From Cryptosporangium arvum DSM 44712 (GTDB taxonomy: Bacteria; Actinomycetota; Actinomycetes; Mycobacteriales; Cryptosporangiaceae), in assembly GCF_000585375.1 (NCBI RefSeq), contig NZ_KK073874.1, positions 3,410,001-3,474,000 on the forward strand: 64,000 nucleotides of DNA, given 5' to 3'. Positions 52,525 through 58,441 of this stretch are shown here, piece by piece. The notes under the pieces were generated by a model. It saw nothing but the letters and a program-made list of their open reading frames with translations. It did no database searches and was not told the DNA's origin. Made by a program: the position numbers and the translations under genes. How positions within the stretch are numbered: the stretch's first letter is position 1; each line of letters opens with the position of its first letter.

Positions 52525-52565
52525 ACGCTAGGAACGCCCGGTGCGGGACGAGTGACGATCGAGTG
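52525..52565 (-). promoter_or_regulatory. CACT box promoter (site d) with a third repeat, upstream of LAL-C
   Basis: Read leftward: a third CACTCGATCGT copy (52555-52565), then TCACTCGTCC, CGCACCGGGC, GTTCCTAGCGT. Three repeats stand at exact 11-bp intervals (CACT, CACT, CACC). It lies between the short ECF sigma gene and LAL-C, on the LAL-C strand. Confidence 0.72.
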
Positions 52566-52575
52566 CCAGGGCCGT

Positions 52576-53172
52576 TCAGGCCGACGCGAGGGCGACGAGC
52601 GCGGCGGCGTCGCCCGTCCGTGAGGCTCGGAGAAAGGCGCTCAGCAGCACCAGGTGCGCCCCCGGCGCAGCGGGAGCCCGGGTCCGCTCGGACACGCTGA
52701 GCCTCAGCCGGGCACGTCGGGCGAGCTGCCGGGCATTCGTTTCGCTGAGGCCGAGAGCGGAACCGATCTGGTGATACGGCCACCCGAACGCCTCCCGCAG
52801 GAGGTAGATGACCCGTTCCCGGGGCAGGAGGACGTCCGTGAGCAGCCGAACCACCGACCGTAAGTCGTCGGCCTGTTCGGCGGTCCGGGCGGGATCGGCG
52901 TCCGGCCCCTCGACGCGTTCCAACCACGATCCGGCCGGGATCGCCGGTCGGCGGCGCGCCGATCGGATCGCACTCACCGATAGCCGGGCCGTGGTCCGGC
53001 ACAGGAAAGCCGAGGGGTCCACGACGACGGAGCGGTCCGTGCGCTGCCAGCGCATCCAGGCGTCCTGCACGATGTCGTCCGCCTCGGCGATTCCGCCGGC
53101 GACGTGATGCGCGATGGCCAGTAGCCGATCGCGGACGTCCAGGAACTCGCCGAGACCCAGGTCTGTGCTCAT
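52576..53172 (-). CDS. ECF sigma factor (SigJ/ECF41-like), C-terminally short
   Basis: About 198 residues. Sigma region 2 (LLAIAHHVAGGIAEADDIVQ, DAWMRWQRTD) and region 4 (LPRERVIYLLREAFGWPYHQ, IGSALGLSETNARQLARRAR) are both present. SigJ/ECF41-type proteins normally continue for about 100 residues with a SnoaL/NTF2-like regulatory domain starting near LLxAFLxASRxGD. Here LVLLSAFLRASRTGDAAALV is followed at once by a stop. ECF41 factors lacking this tail can be constitutively active, by family knowledge. The ATG is nine bases after the -10 of CACT box e, so leader is very short or absent. No anti-sigma gene is adjacent. Confidence 0.85.
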   Translation of the reverse strand: MSTDLGLGEFLDVRDRLLAIAHHVAGGIAEADDIVQDAWMRWQRTDRSVVVDPSAFLCRTTARLSVSAIRSARRRPAIPAGSWLERVEGPDADPARTAEQADDLRSVVRLLTDVLLPRERVIYLLREAFGWPYHQIGSALGLSETNARQLARRARLRLSVSERTRAPAAPGAHLVLLSAFLRASRTGDAAALVALASA

Positions 53173-53180
53173 GGCCCGGG

Positions 53181-53211
53181 ACGCTAGGGAGCGGCAGTGC
53201 CGAACGAGTGT
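53181..53211 (-). promoter_or_regulatory. CACT box promoter (site e) for the ECF sigma factor
   Basis: Read leftward: ACACTCGTTC, GGCACTGCCG, CTCCCTAGCGT. Both repeats are perfect. It starts at the last base of the NADH dehydrogenase stop codon and ends nine bases before the sigma ATG, a compact, near-leaderless promoter. Confidence 0.75.
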
Positions 53212-54530
53212 CAGGTGCCGCTCGCCCGTTGCCGGAGAGCATTGCGGGCGGTGACCTGCTGCGTGGTGACCACGGCTTCCGAGCGTGTCCGGCCCAGGAA
53301 GCTGATCGTCCAGCGCAGCAGTACCGTCGCCTTGTTCCGCAGGCCGTACAGATACCAGACGTGCACGCCCAGCCAGATCAGCCAGCCGACGGTGCCGCTG
53401 AGCCGGATCCGGCCGAGATCGGCGATCGCGAAGAAGCGCGACACCGCAGCAAGGTTGCCCTTGTCGAAGTAGGAGAACGGTTTGCTCGCCCGCCCACCCT
53501 TCAGCCGCCGGGCAATGGCGCGACCCGCGTAGCGGCCGCCTTGGATCGCGACCTGGGCGACGCCGGGGAGCCGGTCCAGGCTCATGGCCTCGCCGAGCAC
53601 GAAGATCTCGGGGTGTCCGGGCACCGTGAGGTCGGGCTCGACGAGGATCCGTCCGGCCCGATCGGTGGGCGCGCCCGTGGCCTCGGCGAGGCGCGCGGCG
53701 AGGCCGGTGCCGGAGACACCCGCGGACCAGATCTTGGTCATCGCCTCGACGGACTCGACTCCGGTCACTGTCTCGACCTTCACCCCGAGTTCGTCGAGCC
53801 CGACCACCCTGGCACCGAGACGGACGTCCACGCCGATCTTGCGCAGTCGGCGCTCGGCCTTGGCGGACAGGCGCGGGTCGAAGGTCGGCAACACCCGGTC
53901 GACCGCGTCGAGCAGGACGATGTGCGCCTGCCGAGGGTCGATGCGCCGGTATTGCCCCGGCAGGGTGCGGTGGGCGATCTCCGCGATCTGCCCGGCCATC
54001 TCGACGCCCGTGGGGCCTGCGCCGACGATCGCGAACGTCAGCCAGTGCTGCTGTTCCGCGCGGTCGGTGGCGAGTTCGGCCATCTCGAAGGCGCTGAACA
54101 CCCGCCCACGAATCTCCAGTGCGTCGTCGATCGTCTTCAGGCCGGGGGCGTACGTGGCGTATTCGTCGTGCCCGAAGTACGACTGCGTGGCGCCCGCCGC
54201 GACGACGAGCGTGTCGTACTCGATCCGTCGAGTGGTGCCGTCGGACGCGGTCACGGTGACGTTCCTGGACGACGGGTCCACGTCGGTGACGGTGCCGAGC
54301 ACGAACTCGGTGTTCCGCTGCCTGCGGACCACCTCGCGGACCGAAACGGCGACCTCGCCGGGGGAGAGGATGCCGGCTGCCACTTGGTAGATGAGCGGCT
54401 CGAAGATGTGGTGGTTGGTCCCGTTGATCAGAGTGACGTCCGCCGGGGCTCGCTTCAGGGCCCGGGCGGCGTACAGCCCGCCGAAACCAGCGCCGACGAT
54501 CACGACCCGGTGCCGCGCCTGCTCGGTCAT
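53211..54530 (-). CDS. type II NADH dehydrogenase-like flavoprotein (NDH-2)
   Basis: About 439 residues. The first FAD motif is VVIVGAGFGGLYAARAL, the second NAD motif is FAIVGAGPTGVEMAGQIAE, and the C-terminal membrane-association helix region includes WLIWLGVHVWYLYGLRNKAT. In NDH-2 the FAD-contact motif near residue 320 usually reads GD; here it is FVLGEAMSLDRLPGVAQVA, with Glu in place of Asp. It transfers electrons from NADH to quinone without pumping protons. Start at the ATG with GAGGAGCC-like site upstream. The gene's 3' end abuts the CACT box of the sigma gene. Confidence 0.9.
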   Translation of the reverse strand: MTEQARHRVVIVGAGFGGLYAARALKRAPADVTLINGTNHHIFEPLIYQVAAGILSPGEVAVSVREVVRRQRNTEFVLGTVTDVDPSSRNVTVTASDGTTRRIEYDTLVVAAGATQSYFGHDEYATYAPGLKTIDDALEIRGRVFSAFEMAELATDRAEQQHWLTFAIVGAGPTGVEMAGQIAEIAHRTLPGQYRRIDPRQAHIVLLDAVDRVLPTFDPRLSAKAERRLRKIGVDVRLGARVVGLDELGVKVETVTGVESVEAMTKIWSAGVSGTGLAARLAEATGAPTDRAGRILVEPDLTVPGHPEIFVLGEAMSLDRLPGVAQVAIQGGRYAGRAIARRLKGGRASKPFSYFDKGNLAAVSRFFAIADLGRIRLSGTVGWLIWLGVHVWYLYGLRNKATVLLRWTISFLGRTRSEAVVTTQQVTARNALRQRASGT

Positions 54531-54560
54531 GTCAGGCTCCTCGTGTGTCCGTTGTCGTCC

Positions 54561-55313
54561 TCAGGACGCCGGCGCGGACGAGAACGTGACACCCACGAGC
54601 GCAGGAATCGTCGCCTCGAAGCGCCGGCGGTGGGCGACCATTTCCCAGTACGCGTCCGCCAGTTCCTCCGGGGCGATGCTCGGCAGCTCCACCCCGGGCG
54701 GCAGTGCCACGGGTAGTTCGCCGGAGGTGATGGCCCGGTGCCCGGCGCTACCGCGGACCAACGCGTTGACGTTGATCGTTCCCACGTAGACGCCGTGGTC
54801 GGCCAGTTCGCCGTGCAATGAGGCCAGGTAGTTGCGGGCGGCCGCCATCGCCGGGCCGACGCCGCTCATACCGGGCATCGGCTCGACCGCGGAGGCGCCG
54901 TGCGTCACCAGGATCGCGCCGTCGCCGCGTGCGATCATGCCCGGCACGACCGAGCGCACGATCGCCATCGGCGTGAACACGTAGAGGTCGAGGTAGCGCT
55001 GGAGCGCCTCCGGCGTCAACTCGGCTGCGGGGGTGAACGGCGCGGTGGTGATCGGCGCGTATTCCACGACGTCGATCGGCCCGAGCTTTTCCTCGACGGC
55101 GGCGAGCAGCGCCGGCACGTCCGCGGTGGCGGTCAGGTCGGCCGGAAACGCGTACGCCTCGACGCCGCCCGCGGCCAGCTCGCGGACGAGATCGTCGAGC
55201 GGCGCCGGTCGACGGGCGACGAGTGCGACACGGTAGCCCTCACGGGCGAATCGACGGGCAATCGCGCTGCCGAGGCCGGTGCCGGCGCCGAAGACGGCGA
55301 TGGTGCGAGACAT
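54561..55313 (-). CDS. atypical SDR-like protein without the Tyr-Lys catalytic pair
   Basis: About 250 residues. The cofactor motif is AVFGAGTGLGSAIARRFA with ARRPAPL after beta-2. The region that normally holds YxxxK reads GVGPAMAAARNYLASLHGEL, so the catalytic Tyr and Lys are replaced, and NNAG reads EYAPIT. The protein probably binds NADP(H) but may not be a normal dehydrogenase. Start at MSRTIAVFG with GAGGAGC upstream; ten upstream codons are excluded. An inverted repeat lies at 55341-55355 between it and the AraC gene. Confidence 0.82.
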   Translation of the reverse strand: MSRTIAVFGAGTGLGSAIARRFAREGYRVALVARRPAPLDDLVRELAAGGVEAYAFPADLTATADVPALLAAVEEKLGPIDVVEYAPITTAPFTPAAELTPEALQRYLDLYVFTPMAIVRSVVPGMIARGDGAILVTHGASAVEPMPGMSGVGPAMAAARNYLASLHGELADHGVYVGTINVNALVRGSAGHRAITSGELPVALPPGVELPSIAPEELADAYWEMVAHRRRFEATIPALVGVTFSSAPAS

Positions 55314-55340
55314 GGAGCTCCTCGTGCTGGTGAATGTGCA

Positions 55341-55355
55341 CACTCACCGTAAGTG
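55341..55355. promoter_or_regulatory. 15-bp inverted repeat between the atypical SDR and AraC genes
   Basis: CACTCACCGTAAGTG pairs perfectly except for one position (5 versus 11). Such ACTTACGGT-type repeats are common operators of TetR or HxlR proteins. It is placed about 30 bases upstream of the SDR ATG and within any longer version of the AraC gene. Binder unknown. Confidence 0.5.
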
Positions 55356-55421
55356 GGCGTCAACGAGACGATCCATGTCTTGGATCACGGCTATTCATAT
55401 CCGTTCGTCTATCCTGCGGGG

Positions 55422-56339
55422 GTGGATGTAGTTGGAGAGGCGCTGATGGCAATGCGTGCGGGTCCGGCGGTTTCCCGCCGGGCCGCGCTCCGCGGCCCGT
55501 GGGGGCTGCGCGTTGCCGGCGGGCCCGGGCTCGGTTTCCACGTGGTACTTCAGGGATCGGCCTGGCTCGTGCCGCCGGACGCCGCGAACCCGACCGAGCT
55601 GACGACCGGCGACGTCGTCCTCGTGCGCAACGGCTCCGGTTACGGTCTCGCCGACCATCCGGGCAGCCCACTTCCCGACGTGGCGGTTCTGGAGCTTTCG
55701 GGAGACGAGGACCTCGCTGTCATCGGCACCGACGGCGAGCCGTCGACCGTCGTCCTCTGCGGATCGTTCGCCTTGCGCCACAATCGTCCGCACCCGTTGA
55801 TCGCCGGCCTACCCGAGGCGGTGCACCTCCCCGCGCGGACGGGCGTCGACCAGCGACTGCGGTCGGTCGTGGACCTTCTCGGCGCCGAACTCGACGGCGA
55901 CGCGCCGGGTACCAGCGCCGCGATTCCCGCGTTGCTGGACCTGCTGCTCCTGTATACCGTCCGCACCTGGTACGACCGGCAGGCCGACCGCGGCGTCGGA
56001 GGCTGGGCGGCGGCCCTCCGCGATCCGGCGATCAGCCGCGCTCTGTTTCACCTCCAACGCGCGCCCGAGCGATCGTGGACGGTCGCGGACCTAGCGTCCG
56101 TAGCGAGTCTGTCCCGGCCGGTGTTCGCCCGCCGCTTCACCGACCTCGTCGGGCAACCACCGCTGACGTACCTGACCTGGTGGAGGATGACGCTCGCCGG
56201 CCGGATGCTGCACGCCGACGACAGCACGCTCTCGGTCGTCGCGGCCCGCGTGGGCTATGCCTCCGAGTTCGCGTTCAGCAAGGCGTTCCGCCGGGCCTTC
56301 GGCGTTTCCCCCGGAACCTACCGACGTTCGGCGTCCTGA
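55422..56339 (+). CDS. AraC-family regulator with N-terminal cupin domain
   Basis: About 305 residues from the GTG at 55422 (VDVVGEALMAMRAGPAVSRR), a start that matches how this AraC cupin family usually begins. A longer version from GTG 55353 would cover the inverted repeat. A TATCCT -10-like element at 55410-55415 just before the GTG would give a nearly leaderless message. The N-terminal cupin (PGLGFHVVLQGSAWLVPPDA, LTTGDVVLVRNGSGYGLAD) is followed by two AraC HTHs: SWTVADLASVASLSRPVFAR and STLSVVAARVGYASEFAFSK. It probably controls the divergent SDR gene. Confidence 0.85.
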   Translation: MDVVGEALMAMRAGPAVSRRAALRGPWGLRVAGGPGLGFHVVLQGSAWLVPPDAANPTELTTGDVVLVRNGSGYGLADHPGSPLPDVAVLELSGDEDLAVIGTDGEPSTVVLCGSFALRHNRPHPLIAGLPEAVHLPARTGVDQRLRSVVDLLGAELDGDAPGTSAAIPALLDLLLLYTVRTWYDRQADRGVGGWAAALRDPAISRALFHLQRAPERSWTVADLASVASLSRPVFARRFTDLVGQPPLTYLTWWRMTLAGRMLHADDSTLSVVAARVGYASEFAFSKAFRRAFGVSPGTYRRSAS

Positions 56340-56360
56340 TCACCGGGCCGGCTACATCCC

Positions 56361-56391
56361 TTGACTTGAAGCGCTTCAGGTTCTGCACACT
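56361..56391 (+). promoter_or_regulatory. MerR-type promoter with 19-bp spacer and palindromic operator
   Basis: TTGACT (-35, 56361-56366) and CACACT (-10-like, 56386-56391) are separated by 19 bp. The spacer starts with the perfect palindrome TGAAGCGCTTCA (56367-56378). An over-long spacer carrying the operator is the hallmark of MerR-controlled promoters. The predicted transcript start falls on the ATG at 56398, so the message is probably leaderless. Confidence 0.7.
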
Positions 56392-56397
56392 CGGGGC

Positions 56398-56820
56398 ATG
56401 GTTCCGATCCAGGAAGTCGCGCGCCGGAGCGGGCTGCCCGAGGCGACGCTCCGGTACTACGAGCGCATCGGGCTGATCGCGCCCGTTCCGCGCGACGAGA
56501 GCAGCGGGCACCGCCGCTACGACCCGGACATCGTGCAGACGATCGAGGCCCTGGCGTGCCTGCGCACGGCCGGGATGGGCATCGACGACATGCGTGCCTA
56601 CCTGCGCGGAATGTCGGACGCCCCCGACGCGGCGGGACGCCAGCGCGAGCTGTTCGAGAAGCACGCGGCCCGGATCGCCGAACAGATCGACACGCTGCGC
56701 AGTCGACAGCGGTACCTCGAGGCGAAGGTGCTGCTGTGGGGGTCCAGGGAGCGCGGCGACGGCGCGGCCGAAGAACGGGCGATCGACGAGGTCACCCGGG
56801 CCGCATCCGAGTTGAGGTGA
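56398..56820 (+). CDS. MerR-family regulator
   Basis: About 140 residues. The N-terminal winged HTH reads VPIQEVARRSGLPEATLRYY followed by ERIGLIAPVPRDESSGHRRY, and a coiled-coil dimerisation helix follows (QIDTLRSRQRYLEAKVLLW). There is no C-terminal metal-binding cysteine set, so it belongs to the group that regulates adjacent oxidoreductase genes. It is autoregulated through the 19-bp spacer promoter and leads the epimerase gene five bases downstream. Confidence 0.92.
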   Translation: MVPIQEVARRSGLPEATLRYYERIGLIAPVPRDESSGHRRYDPDIVQTIEALACLRTAGMGIDDMRAYLRGMSDAPDAAGRQRELFEKHAARIAEQIDTLRSRQRYLEAKVLLWGSRERGDGAAEERAIDEVTRAASELR

Positions 56821-56825
56821 GTTGG

Positions 56826-57797
56826 ATGGCACAGGTATTGGTCACCGGCGGCAGCGGTTTCGTCGGTGCGCACACGATCGTCCGGTTGCTCGACGCCGGT
56901 CACGAGGTCCGCACGACGGTGCGGTCGCTGCGGAGGGCCGGGGAGGTCCGGGCGATGGTGGCCCGCCCCGGCGCCGCGCTGACGTTCGCCGAAGCCGACC
57001 TGACGGTCGACGACGGGTGGGTTGCCGCCGTCGAGGGGTGCGAGTACGTCCTGCACGTAGCGTCCCCGTTCCCGGCGGGTGAGCCGTCGGACCCGGAGGA
57101 GATCATCGCGCCGGCGCGCGACGGCGCCGTGCGGGTGCTGCGTGCGGCCTCCGCGGCCGGTGTCCGCCGGACCGTGCTGACGTCGTCGTTCGCGGCGATC
57201 GGTTACGGGGATGCGCTCGACCGGCCGTATGACGAGTCGGACTGGACGGATCCGGCCGGCGATCTGCCCGCCTACATCCGCTCCAAGACGATCGCCGAGC
57301 GCGCCGCCTGGGACTACGCCGCCTCGGTGGGGGCGGAGTTGGCTGTGATCAACCCGACCGGCATTTTCGGACCCGTCCTCGGACCGGACTACTCGACGTC
57401 GATCGGCCTGGTCAGAGCCATGCTCGACGGCAGGATGCCCACCGTGCCCAAGGCGTCGTTCGGCATCGTCGACGTGCGTGACGTGGCCGACGCGCACATC
57501 CGGGCCATGACGACGCCGGACGCCGCCGGCAAGCGGTTCCTCTGCACCTCGGCCGCGGCCGACGACCCGTTCGCCGGAGCACAAGGCAGCTACCTGGAAA
57601 TCGCCCGGATCCTTCGGCGCCGGTTCCCCGCGCTGGCCGATCGATTCCCGACCGAGGAAGCAACCGGGCCGGAGGTACCGGCGAAGGCGTACCGGATCGA
57701 GCGGATCCGGACCGTCCTCGGCTGGGATCCCCGCTCGGCAGAGGGCGCGGTGGTAGCGACAGCGGAGAGCCTGGTACCCCTCGCCGACGCCGCATAG
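56826..57797 (+). CDS. NAD-dependent epimerase / dihydroflavonol-reductase-like SDR
   Basis: About 323 residues of the extended SDR family. VLVTGGSGFVGAHTIVRLLD is the NADP motif, TSSFAAIGYG holds the active-site Ser, and AYIRSKTIAERAAW holds the YxxxK pair. The remainder resembles DFR-type aldehyde or ketone reductases (PTGIFGPVLG, FGIVDVRDVADAHI). It is the target of the MerR gene that precedes it, a common pairing. ATG 56826 follows GAGGTGAG and lies five bases after the MerR stop. Confidence 0.9.
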   Translation: MAQVLVTGGSGFVGAHTIVRLLDAGHEVRTTVRSLRRAGEVRAMVARPGAALTFAEADLTVDDGWVAAVEGCEYVLHVASPFPAGEPSDPEEIIAPARDGAVRVLRAASAAGVRRTVLTSSFAAIGYGDALDRPYDESDWTDPAGDLPAYIRSKTIAERAAWDYAASVGAELAVINPTGIFGPVLGPDYSTSIGLVRAMLDGRMPTVPKASFGIVDVRDVADAHIRAMTTPDAAGKRFLCTSAAADDPFAGAQGSYLEIARILRRRFPALADRFPTEEATGPEVPAKAYRIERIRTVLGWDPRSAEGAVVATAESLVPLADAA

Positions 57798-57837
57798 GTC
57801 ACTGTCACGAACTTCCGGGATGCGGAGTCCTTGTCGC

Positions 57838-58269
57838 ATGACATGGGAGACCTCTTGGCGCTGGATGCGCGTCGGCTTGATTCTGCTCGCCGGCCTCGAC
57901 GGGCTGGTCGGTGCGTGGCAGTACTTCTTTCCGCGGTCGTTCTTCGACGACTTCCCGACCGTGCGGCTCGACCCGCCGTACAACGAGCACCTGGTGGCCG
58001 ACGTCGGCGGGCTCAATCTCGCGATCGTCACCGTGCTGGTGATCGCCGCCGTGGTACTGGAGTACAAGATCGTGATGGCCGGACTGGCCGGCTTCGCGGT
58101 GTACTGCGGGACGCATTTCGTGTATCACGTGACGAACTTCGACGGGTTCCCGGTGCAGGACGCGGTGGCGGTCGGGACCGGACTCGGCATCGAGTTCGTA
58201 CTGACGATCGCTCTGCTGTTCTTCGGCTATCACATCCGGACGCGCGAGCCTTCCGCTGCGGAAAGGTGA
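57838..58269 (+). CDS. small integral membrane protein, unknown function
   Basis: About 143 residues with four predicted membrane segments: around 10-32 (VGLILLAGLDGLVGAWQYFF), 60-80 (LNLAIVTVLVIAAVVLEY), 82-102 (IVMAGLAGFAVYCGTHFVYH) and 118-138. It resembles DUF4345-like small membrane proteins but is not firmly assignable. ATG at 57820 or 57838; the second is preferred from the hydrophobic start. Possibly co-transcribed with the MerR-epimerase pair, 40 bases downstream. A hairpin lies between it and the converging LAL gene. Confidence 0.7.
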   Translation: MTWETSWRWMRVGLILLAGLDGLVGAWQYFFPRSFFDDFPTVRLDPPYNEHLVADVGGLNLAIVTVLVIAAVVLEYKIVMAGLAGFAVYCGTHFVYHVTNFDGFPVQDAVAVGTGLGIEFVLTIALLFFGYHIRTREPSAAER

Positions 58270-58408
58270 CTGCAGGTCGTCAAACGGCGGGTACACGTCG
58301 GCCATCACTGCCCCGACCGCGTCTTCGGCCTGCGAGACCGTCGCGCCGCAGAAACACGACTACCTTGACCAGTTTTTGGTACACCTCCCGGAGGAAGTCG
58401 TCGAACGT

Positions 58409-58434
58409 ACCGGCGCGCGACATTGCGCGCCGGT
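58409..58434. terminator. bidirectional hairpin between converging genes
   Basis: A perfect 10-bp stem (ACCGGCGCGC at 58409-58418 and its complement at 58425-58434) with a six-base loop lies just beyond the stop of LAL-D (58442) and after the membrane protein gene. It probably terminates both transcripts. The remaining bases 58270-58408 show nothing I can identify. Confidence 0.65.
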
Positions 58435-58441
58435 GCATTCG

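Noticed and set aside
56080-56110. An eighth CACT box suggested by CCTAGCGT near 56090
   Set aside because: It lies inside the AraC coding region and lacks the two CACT repeats at the required spacing.
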